64,000 nucleotides of DNA, from contig CAZCTC010000015.1 of the NCBI GenBank assembly GCA_964501335.1, positions 62,001 through 126,000 on the forward strand. The letters are read 5' to 3'. The notes beneath the pieces were generated by a model. That model ran no database searches and was not told the DNA's origin. It saw only the letters and a list, made by a program, of their open reading frames with translations. The stretch's first letter is position 1; each line of letters starts with the position of its first letter. Shown in pieces: positions 50,730 to 59,557 of the stretch. This DNA is from CAZCTC01 sp964501335. Its GTDB lineage: Bacteria > Chloroflexota > Anaerolineae > B4-G1 > SLSP01. The position numbers were made by a program, and so were the translations under genes.

Positions 50730-51584
50730 ATGGATCGTCGTATTGTTATAGTAACCGATAGCACGGCGAATTTGCCGCCTGAATTGGTTAAACAGTTTGA
50801 TATTCCGATCATTCCCTTGAATATTCATTGGGGGGGACAGGACTATCTGGATGGCGTAACCTTGAATTCTGATGAATTTTATCAATGGTTGGGAAATCGT
50901 CCGGAAACTCCGACCACTTCACAGCCTTCCGTCGGTCGGTTTATTGAATTTTTCAAGGAGGTGGCGGCCCGTTATCGTCCGGAGGTGATTATCGGGATTT
51001 TCATTTCCAGTAAGATGAGCGGTACGTTTTCTTCGGCCTTGCAGGCTCGCGCCGAGTTGCCCCAGTTAAAGATCGAATTGATCGATTCGCACAATGTGTC
51101 GATGGGGTTGGGGTTTCAGGTTCTGGCCGGGGTGCGGGCGGTCCAGGCCGGGATGAGCCTGCCGACCGTCACGGCGCGGATTGAGGATGTGCGATCTCGA
51201 ATTCAGCTTTTGTTTATGGTCGATACGCTGGATTATCTCCATCGCGGTGGGCGGATTGGCGGAGCAGCCCATTTTGTCGGCACGATGCTCAACCTGAAGC
51301 CGTTGCTTTCTGTGGTGGATGGGCGGATCAATTCGGTGGATAAGGTGCGCGGACGTAACCGATCTTTGCAGCGGTTGATGGATCTGGCGGCGGAACGGGC
51401 CGGGGGAAAACCCGTTAAGGAAGTGGGTATTTTTGAGTCGGGGAAGTATGAAAATGTCGAATGGGTTTGGGCGCAGGTGCAGGAGCGATTGCATCCCGAG
51501 TACATCTATCGGACGCTGTTGACGCCGGTGGTGGGGACTCATGCCGGACCGGGAGTGGTCGGTCTGGTTTTTCCGGGAGAGTAA
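50730..51584 (+). CDS. DegV family fatty-acid-binding protein
   Basis: 284 residues from ATG 50730 (TAAGGAG upstream). DegV/FakB proteins bind one fatty acid, and FakB forms present it to the kinase FakA for phosphorylation and lipid synthesis. Diagnostic segments are VTDSTANLPPELV at the start, TSQPSVGRF for the lipid carboxylate region, and YLHRGGRIGGAAHFVG in the middle. The C-terminal HAGPGVVGLVF is typical. FakA is not in the window, so whether this copy serves lipid uptake is open. A perfect hairpin follows the stop by 40 bases. Confidence 0.92.
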   Translation: MDRRIVIVTDSTANLPPELVKQFDIPIIPLNIHWGGQDYLDGVTLNSDEFYQWLGNRPETPTTSQPSVGRFIEFFKEVAARYRPEVIIGIFISSKMSGTFSSALQARAELPQLKIELIDSHNVSMGLGFQVLAGVRAVQAGMSLPTVTARIEDVRSRIQLLFMVDTLDYLHRGGRIGGAAHFVGTMLNLKPLLSVVDGRINSVDKVRGRNRSLQRLMDLAAERAGGKPVKEVGIFESGKYENVEWVWAQVQERLHPEYIYRTLLTPVVGTHAGPGVVGLVFPGE

Positions 51585-51622
51585 ATTTTTTTATTTTTCA
51601 GGGCGGTTTGTAGCTATAATCA

Positions 51623-51657
51623 TATTTTCGCGCGCCCTTTAAGGGCGCGCGAAAATA
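51623..51657. terminator. terminator after degV
   Basis: TATTTTCGCGCGCCCTT (51623-51639) pairs perfectly with 51641-51657. The stem has the same AT-then-CGCG design as R1 hairpins but has no R1 flanks. It is palindromic, so it can act on both strands. Confidence 0.75.
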
Positions 51658-51689
51658 TAAACCCCTTCAAGCGCTAAATTTGGCATTTG

Positions 51690-51698
51690 TGGTATAAT
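51690..51698 (+). promoter_or_regulatory. extended -10 promoter of nucleoside phosphorylase gene
   Basis: TGGTATAAT with a perfect -10 box, 48 bases before the ATG at 51746. A TTGGCA lies at 51680-51685, too close to be its -35 box. Confidence 0.6.
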
Positions 51699-51745
51699 TT
51701 TCCCGTTTGGGACGATCCTGAACCTTCCAGCTAAGAGGTAGCAGC

Positions 51746-53050
51746 ATGCGTATCGTTGAAATCATCGAAAAGAAACGTGACGGCAAGTCATTGACTTCTG
51801 AAGAAATCCACTTCTTCATTGACGGTTACACAACCGGTGCAATCCCCGATTATCAGGCTGCGGCCTTGTTGATGGCGATTGCCATTCGAGGGATGGATGA
51901 TCGCGAGACGGGTGATTTTACGCTGGCGATGGCCGCTTCCGGCGAGGTATTGGATTTAAAGGATGTTGCTCCCTTTGTGGTAGACAAGCATTCTACCGGC
52001 GGCGTCGGTGACAAAGTCACGCTGGTCGTTGCTCCGACGGTGGCGGCCTGCGGGCTGCCGGTCGGGAAGATGTCGGGCCGGGGTCTCGGTTTCTCCGGCG
52101 GGACGCTGGATAAGCTGGAATCCATTCCCGGGTTCCGGTCCAATCTCACCGTGGAAGAATTCAAGGCACAGCTGGCGCGGATTTCCCTGGTGTTGACCGG
52201 GCAGTCGGCCAATCTGGCTCCGGCCGACGGCAAGCTCTATGCTTTGCGGGATGTGACCGGGACGGTGCCCAGCCTGCCTTTGATTGTCAGTTCGGTGATG
52301 AGCAAAAAGATCGCGGCCGGGGCGGATGCCATCGTGTTGGATGTCAAAACCGGCAGCGGTGCTTTTATGAAGACCATCGATGAGGCGCAGCGCCTGGCTG
52401 AAGGGATGGTGCGGATCGGGCAGCAAGTGGGACGCCGGGTGACGGCGCTGATTTCCGATATGAACCAGCCTTTGGGATGGGCGGTCGGGAATGCGCTGGA
52501 AGTGCGGGAAGCGATTGCCGTGCTGCATGAGAGCGGGCCGGCGGATTTCCGCGAACACTGTTTGGTGGTGGCCGGCGAGATGCTCTATCTCGGCGGGCAG
52601 GCCGATTCCCCGGCGACGGGGGCCGAGATGGCTGCTCAGGTTATCGCTTCGGGCGAGGCCTGGCGTAAATTCTGCCAGATGATTGAAGCTCAGGGTGGCG
52701 ATCTGCATTATGTGGAAGATCCCGGCAAGTTGCCGGTGGCTCAGATTATCGAGCCGGTGCCGGCTCCGTGCAGCGGAGTGCTGGCCCGGGTCCAGACCGA
52801 CGAGATCGGCATGGCCGTGGTTGGTTTGGGCGGTGGTCGGGAAAAGAAGGGCGATCCGGTGGATTATGCCGTCGGATTGATGATGCACTATAAAGTGGGC
52901 GATCGGGTGGAAAAGGGTGTGCCGATCTTTACCGTGCATGCCAATGATCCGGAGCGTAAAGAGGTTGCGGTGCGCCGCGTGTTGGCGGCGTTGACGTTTG
53001 AAGATCAACCGGTGGATCCGCTTCCGCTTTTCTATAAGCGGGTGGTGTAG
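51746..53050 (+). CDS. pyrimidine-nucleoside / thymidine phosphorylase
   Basis: 434 residues, full length. It cleaves thymidine, uridine or deoxyuridine with phosphate to base and (deoxy)ribose 1-phosphate for salvage. The phosphate-binding motif DKHSTGGVGDKVTL is at residues 80-93, and the signature KMSGRGLGFSGGTLDKLE at 108-125 differs from the usual GRGLGHTGGT by F-S in place of H-T. The C-terminal PYNP domain (ARVQTDEIGMAVVGLGGGR) is present. The H-to-F and T-to-S changes lie near the base pocket, so specificity could differ from DeoA. I leave the choice between deoA and pdp open. Confidence 0.92.
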   Translation: MRIVEIIEKKRDGKSLTSEEIHFFIDGYTTGAIPDYQAAALLMAIAIRGMDDRETGDFTLAMAASGEVLDLKDVAPFVVDKHSTGGVGDKVTLVVAPTVAACGLPVGKMSGRGLGFSGGTLDKLESIPGFRSNLTVEEFKAQLARISLVLTGQSANLAPADGKLYALRDVTGTVPSLPLIVSSVMSKKIAAGADAIVLDVKTGSGAFMKTIDEAQRLAEGMVRIGQQVGRRVTALISDMNQPLGWAVGNALEVREAIAVLHESGPADFREHCLVVAGEMLYLGGQADSPATGAEMAAQVIASGEAWRKFCQMIEAQGGDLHYVEDPGKLPVAQIIEPVPAPCSGVLARVQTDEIGMAVVGLGGGREKKGDPVDYAVGLMMHYKVGDRVEKGVPIFTVHANDPERKEVAVRRVLAALTFEDQPVDPLPLFYKRVV

Positions 53051-53138
53051 GGTCTGTAAATTAAAAAGCCCCGAATTTTCAGGGGAAAACGCTGTAAAAG
53101 TCGGAAAGTGATTTTTTACGACCCCTTAACGGCAACGG

Positions 53139-53166
53139 TTGTTATTTTCCAGGAGCATGTTATGAT
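53139..53166 (+). promoter_or_regulatory. promoter of secG
   Basis: TTGTTA (53139-53144) and TATGAT (53161-53166) with a 16-base spacer. The transcript would begin near a CCGCGC/GCGCGG hairpin at about 53169-53203, leaving a structured leader before ATG 53228. Confidence 0.5.
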
Positions 53167-53227
53167 TGCCGCGCCGTGTCCGGCTGCTGGTCGGGAGCGC
53201 GGATAGTTTTGTGTAATGGAGGAATGA

Positions 53228-53452
53228 ATGCAGACTTACCTTTCGATCGTGCAGATTATCTTGGCTCTTGCGTTGACTGGCCTGATTCTGCTGGAAGTCC
53301 GCAGCGGTGGACTGGGCGGGGCTTTCGGTGGGGTTCAGACGGGGTTGATTCGTAAACGCCGCGGCACGGAACTGTTGATTTTTCAGTTGACTGTGGGGAC
53401 TTCGGTTGCGTTCTTTGTGGTCTCCATGTTGACCGTCCTGGCGAGCGGCTGA
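53228..53452 (+). CDS. secG: protein translocase subunit SecG
   Basis: 74 residues, normal for SecG. Two transmembrane helices (about 3-22 and 50-72) are joined by a loop with the typical GGLGGAFGG motif. It is a non-essential part of the SecYEG channel that helps SecA-driven export, which is relevant in a window with many exported proteins. GGAGG is placed before the ATG. It is followed by the substrate-binding protein after 55 bases. Confidence 0.92.
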   Translation: MQTYLSIVQIILALALTGLILLEVRSGGLGGAFGGVQTGLIRKRRGTELLIFQLTVGTSVAFFVVSMLTVLASG

Positions 53453-53507
53453 TTCGCGGATTATTTCAGAGCCGGGTTAAATAAAGCACCTGGCTCTTAA
53501 ATCCACT

Positions 53508-55178
53508 ATGTTTCGGCGGATTGGTTGGCAGGTCGTTCTCGTTGGGCTGGGATTTTTCCTGGCCGCGGGTATTTTGGCATACCTGGCGGCCACTTACACA
53601 ACGGAATCCCATCCGGCACCGGGTGGCACCTATGTGGAGAGCATTGGAGGTTATCCTCAATCTCTCAATCCCTTGCTCAGCTTTTATAATGATGCGGACA
53701 GCGATGTCATTGCGTTGACTTTCAGCGGGTTGACGCGGATGACGCCGCAAGGCGAAGTGGAACCGGATCTGGCACGAGGATGGGAGATCGATCCCGGCGG
53801 GATTACCTACACCTTCCATTTGCGTACCGATGCACTCTGGCACGATGGAACGCCCGTCGTCGCGGATGATGTCCTCTTTACAATCAGTCTGCTTCAGGAC
53901 CCCGATTATCCTGGCCCATCCGATGTTGCGGCACTCTGGCAATCGGTCAAAGCAGTGCGGGTGGACGATTACACTGTGCAATTTGTCCTCTCGGAACCTT
54001 ATGCTCCCTTTATGGACTACACGACGATCGGTTTGTTGCCGGCGCAGATCCTGAAGGGAATTAAGGCTGCCGATTTGCCGACATTGGAATACAATCGAGA
54101 GCCGATTGGTTGCGGGCCGTATCGGGTGGCTGAAGTGACCGAGGCAGACGGCCAGATTACTGCGGTGACCCTCAAGCGATTCACCCGGTATTATGGCCAG
54201 GCGCCCAACCTGGAAAATGTGATTTTGCGTTTCTATCCCAATGCCCGGGCAGCTTTTGATGCCTATCAAGACGGCGCGGTGGAAGGGGTGGCGCGCATTC
54301 CAGCAGATTTGTTGACGCAGAGCTGGTCCGAAAAGAACCTCAATCTCTATACTTCTTTGACCTCTGAGATGGGCGTACTTTATTTCAATGAGCTGATTTC
54401 CGACACCTTGCCGTTCGGCGACAATCGGGTGCGTCAGGCATTGATGTTTGCCCTGGATCGGCAGGCGATTGTAGATCAGGTATTGATGGGGCAGGCCGTG
54501 GTTCCCGACAGCCCCTTTTTACCGGGGACCTGGGCTTATTCTAATGAGGATGTCCCGCAATATACCTATGATTTACAACGCGCTGATGCGTTGATGCTGG
54601 CAGCCGGCTGGACTCATGCTTCGCCTCGCGAGCCTTTGCACAATGCGAACGGCGCTACTTTGAATTTCACGCTGATTGCTGCCAATGAGCCCCTTTATCT
54701 GGGGATGGCGCAGGCGATCGCGGATCAATGGGCGCAGATCGGGGTTTCAGTTACGGTGCAAGGGGTGCCCCCACTGGCCCTCAGTGGGATTTTGGAAGCA
54801 CGAAGTTATCAGGCTGCACTTTTCCATCTGGCGGTGCCGGGCGATCCTGATCCCTATCCTCTTTGGAATGAGACTCAGGTTTTGGGCGGCCAGAATTATG
54901 CCGGTTTTCGCCATCGGCAGATCAGTGAAATTGTAGAGCAGGCGCGGCTGACCACGGATCGCGAGAGGCGGCGCACTCTGTACAAGGAATTTCAGCAGCT
55001 CTTTATGCAAGAGTTGCCGGCACTTCCTTTGTATATCCCGACCTACACTTATGGTGTGGACTCCCGGGTGCAAGGGGTGCAGATCGGTCCTATGTTGATG
55101 CAGACAGGGGATCGGTTCCGGCCGATTGCCGACTGGTATGTTTTACAGCGGCGGGTGGTGGTCAGCGAGAACAAGTAG
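53508..55178 (+). CDS. ABC transporter substrate-binding protein, family 5
   Basis: 556 residues. The N-terminus is a signal-anchor (residues 8-30) without a lipobox, so it may be membrane-tethered or cleaved. The SBP_bac_5 fold is shown by GGTYVESIGGYPQSLNPL, VEPDLARGWEI, TYTFHLRTDALWHDGTPVVADDV and the C-terminal IPTYTYG. These proteins bind peptides, nickel or related ligands outside the cell. No permease or ATPase gene adjoins, so this is an orphan binding protein. No good ribosome binding site precedes ATG 53508; the true start could lie a little downstream. Confidence 0.85.
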   Translation: MFRRIGWQVVLVGLGFFLAAGILAYLAATYTTESHPAPGGTYVESIGGYPQSLNPLLSFYNDADSDVIALTFSGLTRMTPQGEVEPDLARGWEIDPGGITYTFHLRTDALWHDGTPVVADDVLFTISLLQDPDYPGPSDVAALWQSVKAVRVDDYTVQFVLSEPYAPFMDYTTIGLLPAQILKGIKAADLPTLEYNREPIGCGPYRVAEVTEADGQITAVTLKRFTRYYGQAPNLENVILRFYPNARAAFDAYQDGAVEGVARIPADLLTQSWSEKNLNLYTSLTSEMGVLYFNELISDTLPFGDNRVRQALMFALDRQAIVDQVLMGQAVVPDSPFLPGTWAYSNEDVPQYTYDLQRADALMLAAGWTHASPREPLHNANGATLNFTLIAANEPLYLGMAQAIADQWAQIGVSVTVQGVPPLALSGILEARSYQAALFHLAVPGDPDPYPLWNETQVLGGQNYAGFRHRQISEIVEQARLTTDRERRRTLYKEFQQLFMQELPALPLYIPTYTYGVDSRVQGVQIGPMLMQTGDRFRPIADWYVLQRRVVVSENK

Positions 55179-55268
55179 CAGACATCCGGGATGCCGGATG
55201 TTATTCTGCGAGTAATCCTCTGTTAAAAATTGTATGTTTTGGCTTCTATAACTTCAAGGAGGTTGCGA

Positions 55269-58184
55269 ATGACGAAGCAGTGGGTTTATCTTTTCGGCGA
55301 TGTTGATAAGCTGGAAAAAGAGGTTGGGAGTTGGGACACGGTCCGGGATATCCTCGGTGGTAAAGGTGCCGGTCTGGCCGACATGACGCGCGCCGGGTTG
55401 CCTGTGCCCCCTGGATTTACGGTGACCACCCAGGCCTGTATGGCCTACATCAATGGCGGGTTCAAGTTCCCCGAAGGCGCCTGGGACCAGGCCCTGGAGG
55501 CTTTGAAGGCTGTCGAGGCGCAGACCGGGAAGAAATTCGGCGGCGTCGACAATCCTTTGCTGGTTTCTGTCCGCTCGGGCGCCAAGTTCTCCATGCCCGG
55601 CATGATGGAAACGATCCTCAACGTCGGGTTGAACGACGAGACGCTGGAAGGGATTGCCAAGCTGTCCGGCAACAGCCGCTTTGCCTGGGACTCCTATCGC
55701 CGGTTGATCGCCATGTTCGGCCGCACCGCCATGGGCATTGCCGATGAAGTTTTCGACAAGGCCATGGAAGGGCTCAAGGAAGAACTGGGTGTCCACGAAG
55801 ATACCGATTTGACCTCTGATAACCTCAAAGAGCTGGTCAAGCGCTTCAAGGTTGTCTACCGCGAAGCTTTGGGCAGCGATTTCCCCCAGGATCCTTTGGT
55901 TCAGCTGAAGACCGCCATCGAGGCCGTTTTCCGCTCCTGGATGGGCAAGAAAGCGATCGACTATCGCCGCGCCGAGCGGATTGCCGACGATCTGGGCACC
56001 GCCGTCAATATCGTTACCATGGTCTTCGGGAATATGGGCAACGACAGCGGCACGGGTGTGGCTTTCACCCGCGACCCCGCCACCGGCGAGAAGAAATTCT
56101 ACGGCGACTATCTGCTCAATGCGCAGGGTGAAGACGTGGTGGCCGGTATCCGCAACACCAAGCCCGTGAGCACGTTGGGCGATGATATGCCCGAGATCTA
56201 CAAGCAGCTGGTCGAAATCGCCCAGAAGCTGGAACGCCACTATCGCGATATGCAGGACACCGAATTCACGATCGAGCGCGGCAAGCTGTGGATGCTGCAA
56301 ACCCGCAATGGGAAGCGCACCGCTCGCGCCGCTGTTAAGATCGCTGTGGATATGGCCAACGAAGGGCTGATCAGCCGTGAAGAGGCCGTCATCCGCGTCA
56401 AGCCGAAGGATGTCGACACCCTGTTGCACCCGCAGTTCGATCCGAAGTCGGTGGCGGCGGCCAAGACGGCCGGCCGGATGCTGGCGACCGGTGTGAACGC
56501 CTCCCCGGGCGCTGCCGTCGGTATGCTGGCCTTCGATGCCGATACCGCCGAAGCCTGGAGCGTCAAGGAAAACAAGGCCGTCATTATGATGCGCCCCGAG
56601 ACCAAGCCCGATGATGTGCACGGGATGATTGCTTCCAAGGGTGTGGTCACCAGCCGTGGCGGTGCAACCGCTCACGCCGCTGTGGTGGCCCGCCAGTTCG
56701 GGAAGCCCGCCGTCGTCGGCGCCCGCGACCTGAACATCGATCTGGAAGCCCGTACCGTGACCGCCGGCGGCAAGACCCTGAAGGAAGGCGATTGGGCCTC
56801 CCTCGACGGGACGACCGGTGAGGTCTTCGAAGGCAAGATCGAGACCATGGCTCCCGACTTCGAGAAGGAAGTCGAACTGCGCACCCTGTTGCAGTGGGCC
56901 GATGAAATTTCCGCCAATCCGCAGGCCCGCCAGTGGCCCGAAGATTACAAGGGCTATCCGACTCGCGGTCTGCATGTCTGGACCAACGCCGACTATCCCA
57001 AGGATGCCCAGCGCGCCCGCCAGTACGGCGCCGTGGGTATCGGGCTCTGCCGCACCGAGCACATGTTCTTTGAACCGGAACGGCTGCCCCATGTCCAGAA
57101 GATGATCCTGAACGCCGATGAGGCCCAGGCCATCTTCGACCGCCGCGGCCGCGTGCAGGCGATCCTGGATGCCGGCAAAGAAGACGGCAAGCCCCTGGAT
57201 GCCGCCCGCCGTGGTGAGCTGGATGCCGATATCAAGGCGATCGACGACGAGATCGCTGCTTCCGAGGCCGTCAAGTTCTATCGCGGCGCTCTGGATATGC
57301 TGCTGCCCAGCCAGCGCTCCGACTTCTACGGTTTGTTCGAGGCGATGGACGGCTATCCCGTGATCATCCGCCTGATCGACCCGCCGCTTCACGAATTCCT
57401 GCCCGGTTTGGAAGACCTGCTGGTCGAAGTGACCGAACTGCGGACCCGCGGCGTTACCGGCGAAGATCTGGAGAAGAAAGAAGAGCTGCTGTCCGCCGTC
57501 CAGAAGATGCACGAAGCCAACCCGATGATGGGGTTGCGCGGTATCCGCCTGGGCATCACCTACCCTGACATCACCAAGATGCAGGTCCGCGCTATCTTCG
57601 AAGCTGCCTGTATGGCCGCCAAGAAGGGCATCGTGGTCAAGCCCGAAATCATGATCCCGTTGACCGGGCATGTGAACGAGCTCAAGGTCAGCCAGACCGA
57701 CCTCGAATCCGTGGCCAAGCTGGTCATGGAAGAGCAGGGTTGCGAAGTCGAGTACAAGTTCGGCTCGATGATCGAAATCCCGCGTGCCGCGGTAACCGCG
57801 GACGAGATTGCGACGCTGGCGCAGTTCTTCTCCTTCGGGACGAACGACCTGACCCAGATGACCTTCGGCTACAGCCGTGACGACGCCGAGCGCCGCTTCC
57901 TGGTCAAGTATGTCGAGACCGGGATCCTGCCCGTCAATCCGTTCCAGGTGCTGGATCGGGGCGGCGTGGGCAAGTTGATGCAGATGGCCGTCCGCAATGG
58001 CCGCAAGACCCGCCCCGAACTGGAAGTCGGGATCTGTGGTGAGCACGGTGGGGAGCCCTCCTCGGTGGAGTTCTGCTACCTTTCCGGTCTGAACTACGTC
58101 TCCTGCTCTCCGTTCCGCGTGCCGGTGGCCCGCCTGGCGGCGGCGCATGCTGCGCTCAATCACCGCGGCAAGACGCTGAGCTAA
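55269..58184 (+). CDS. ppdK: pyruvate phosphate dikinase
   Basis: 971 residues from ATG 55269 (AAGGAGG upstream). The enzyme interconverts pyruvate + ATP + Pi and PEP + AMP + PPi. The nucleotide-binding domain starts GGKGAGLADM; the swivelling phosphohistidine domain has His469 in SRGGATAHAAV; the PEP/pyruvate barrel ends with Cys923 in GICGEHGGEP. It is longer than the usual 870-900 residues because of an extra helical stretch at about 635-675 (AGKEDGKPLDAARRGELD). Codons end far more often in C than in neighbouring genes, which fits a highly expressed gene. PPDK is common in anaerobes that use PPi-linked glycolysis. Confidence 0.95.
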   Translation: MTKQWVYLFGDVDKLEKEVGSWDTVRDILGGKGAGLADMTRAGLPVPPGFTVTTQACMAYINGGFKFPEGAWDQALEALKAVEAQTGKKFGGVDNPLLVSVRSGAKFSMPGMMETILNVGLNDETLEGIAKLSGNSRFAWDSYRRLIAMFGRTAMGIADEVFDKAMEGLKEELGVHEDTDLTSDNLKELVKRFKVVYREALGSDFPQDPLVQLKTAIEAVFRSWMGKKAIDYRRAERIADDLGTAVNIVTMVFGNMGNDSGTGVAFTRDPATGEKKFYGDYLLNAQGEDVVAGIRNTKPVSTLGDDMPEIYKQLVEIAQKLERHYRDMQDTEFTIERGKLWMLQTRNGKRTARAAVKIAVDMANEGLISREEAVIRVKPKDVDTLLHPQFDPKSVAAAKTAGRMLATGVNASPGAAVGMLAFDADTAEAWSVKENKAVIMMRPETKPDDVHGMIASKGVVTSRGGATAHAAVVARQFGKPAVVGARDLNIDLEARTVTAGGKTLKEGDWASLDGTTGEVFEGKIETMAPDFEKEVELRTLLQWADEISANPQARQWPEDYKGYPTRGLHVWTNADYPKDAQRARQYGAVGIGLCRTEHMFFEPERLPHVQKMILNADEAQAIFDRRGRVQAILDAGKEDGKPLDAARRGELDADIKAIDDEIAASEAVKFYRGALDMLLPSQRSDFYGLFEAMDGYPVIIRLIDPPLHEFLPGLEDLLVEVTELRTRGVTGEDLEKKEELLSAVQKMHEANPMMGLRGIRLGITYPDITKMQVRAIFEAACMAAKKGIVVKPEIMIPLTGHVNELKVSQTDLESVAKLVMEEQGCEVEYKFGSMIEIPRAAVTADEIATLAQFFSFGTNDLTQMTFGYSRDDAERRFLVKYVETGILPVNPFQVLDRGGVGKLMQMAVRNGRKTRPELEVGICGEHGGEPSSVEFCYLSGLNYVSCSPFRVPVARLAAAHAALNHRGKTLS

Positions 58185-58201
58185 GCTTTTAGCTGAATAA
58201 G

Positions 58202-58239
58202 AAACCGCGCGTTGCCTTAAAGGCAGCGCGCGGTTTTTT
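58202..58239 (+). terminator. terminator of ppdK
   Basis: AAACCGCGCGTTGCCT and AGGCAGCGCGCGGTTTTTT pair with one G-T wobble, followed by a T-run. It starts 18 bases after the stop. Confidence 0.88.
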
Positions 58240-58332
58240 ATAAAGAGATTTCACTACGGAGAGCACCGAGAAGGATGAAAATTCAGCGGAAGTAGACAGC
58301 GGCAAGTAGACAGTAGACAGCTCGCGTTGCTG

Positions 58333-58460
58333 GGGCGGATCTGGTAAAGGGTTATGTTTTTGTGCGCATTCTGATGCGCACAAAAACATCAACAAAAGAA
58401 ACTCTCTGACTGCTTCGCACCGCGCGGCGTTTCTTATGGGGAATGTGTCTTGTGCGGGTG
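58333..58460 (+). repeat. R1 interspersed repeat, copy 10 (forward)
   Basis: Perfect 15-bp hairpin ATGTTTTTGTGCGCA (58354-58368) with 58375-58389, loop TTCTGA. Compared with copies 8, 9 and 11 a C-G pair has become T-A, with both strands changed. Confidence 0.75.
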
Positions 58461-58680
58461 CGGGTGATTTCCCACAGAGGTGCAACGCATTCTGATCTTG
58501 CAAGGCCAGGCGGTTTGCCTTCAGATTGGGTACCCACAAGGGGTACCCCTACGGGAGATTGTCTGTGTAGGGGCGGGGTAACACCGCCCCTACATGGGCG
58601 GTGTTGTCGTAGGGGCGGCACCCCGAAGGATGAAAATTCAGCGGAAGTAGACAGCAGCAAGTAGACAGCCTGCGTCGCCT

Positions 58681-58832
58681 GTGCGGATCTGGAAAAGGCC
58701 ATGTTTTCGTGCGCATTCTGATGCGCACGAAAACATAAACAAAAAACTCTCTTACCCTATCCAGCGCGGTGTATCTTACGGGGCAAGGCCTATTTGCGGG
58801 ACGTTACAAGGCCAGGTTATTTTCAAGACAGA
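58681..58832 (+). repeat. R1 interspersed repeat, copy 11 (forward)
   Basis: Starts GTGCGGATCTGGAAAAGG. Perfect 15-bp hairpin (58701-58715 with 58722-58736). The full right end continues TTGCGGGACGTTACAAGGCC and TATTTTCAAGACAG, which helps define the family's right boundary. Confidence 0.78.
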
Positions 58833-58851
58833 AATGCCGTGTGGAACAGGA

Positions 58852-59490
58852 TCAGGATTTCAGCGACAGGCAGTAGAGTGCGTTGTTGGTGGCGGGATCG
58901 GGCTGGAAGCCCATGCGGAGGAGGTATTGAGCATGGGATTTATTGCCGGGGGCGCTGTAGATCTTTTCGATGCCCTGCCTGAGGAAAACCTCGGCCTTTT
59001 CGCGGTAAACGAAGTGGCCGACTTTGAAATCCCGGTAGCCGGGGATGACGAAGTCCAGTTTGACGAAGAGCCCGCGGTCCTGATAATTCTCGGCGATGAA
59101 GAGTCCGGCGGGGACCATATTACGCAGTACAAAGAAGACCTGCTGGCGGGCTGTGGGAGAATAGACAAAGCCGGGAAGGAATTTTTTGATCTCTTCGCTG
59201 TAGAATTTGAGGAAGTATTCCAGATAGTCGGAGTCTTTCTGGACTTCCAGCAGGCTGAAGTATTCTTTGGTGTTGAACATTTCATACAGGTAGTAGAGAT
59301 CGATGAGGATAATAAACCCATTGACGGCGGCGATGGGGTAGGCTTTGATGGTGAGGCCGTAGATTGTGAAGCAGATCGCTCCGACCAGATTGATGATGCG
59401 CAGTTTCAATATGGATTTCATCATCAGCGAGATGGCGATCAGGACCGATGCCACATAGCCGATAATTTCAAAAACAAGTTGCCAGTTCAA
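58852..59490 (-). CDS. membrane protein fused to a GNAT-like domain
   Basis: 212 residues. The start is most likely TTG at 59490, because AAGGGGG lies seven bases upstream; the frame further upstream runs into R1 repeat DNA. Three short hydrophobic helices cover about residues 5-85, and the segment GAICFTIYGLTIKAYPIAA resembles YgjV-type inner membrane proteins. The soluble C-terminal part looks like an acetyltransferase (GNAT) fold: PGYRDFKVGHFVY near residue 150 and a closing NKSHAQYLLRMGFQPD. The substrate is unknown. It is preceded by a promoter and a hairpin leader. Confidence 0.7.
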   Translation of the reverse strand: MNWQLVFEIIGYVASVLIAISLMMKSILKLRIINLVGAICFTIYGLTIKAYPIAAVNGFIILIDLYYLYEMFNTKEYFSLLEVQKDSDYLEYFLKFYSEEIKKFLPGFVYSPTARQQVFFVLRNMVPAGLFIAENYQDRGLFVKLDFVIPGYRDFKVGHFVYREKAEVFLRQGIEKIYSAPGNKSHAQYLLRMGFQPDPATNNALYCLSLKS

Positions 59491-59557
59491 TGAATCCCCC
59501 TTGGATGTGTGAAAACGATAAAAAAGAAAGTGGCCTGTGGTAACAGGCCAGCTCCCT

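Larger units (their letters stand above)
58240..58851. other. 612-bp spacer of R1 copies and generic spacer repeats
   Basis: No gene is seen. Two copies of GGATGAAAATTCAGCGGAAG (about 58273 and 58629), each followed by GTAGACAG runs, lead into R1 copies 10 and 11. Between them lies the widely scattered TGTAGGGGCGGGGTAACACC palindrome (58565-58593) and a GGGTACCCACAAGGGGTACCC inverted repeat (58527-58548). Confidence 0.65.

Noticed and set aside
55254..58163. 969-codon open frame antisense to ppdK
   Set aside because: It mirrors ppdK almost end to end. Strong C-ending codon choice on the plus strand removes stops from the minus strand. The encoded protein has no recognisable domain and ppdK is intact.
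58565..58593. TGTAGGGGCGGGGTAACACC palindrome as a specific regulatory site
   Set aside because: This is a generic spacer repeat, recalled as common in many environmental genomes, and has no gene-specific placement here.
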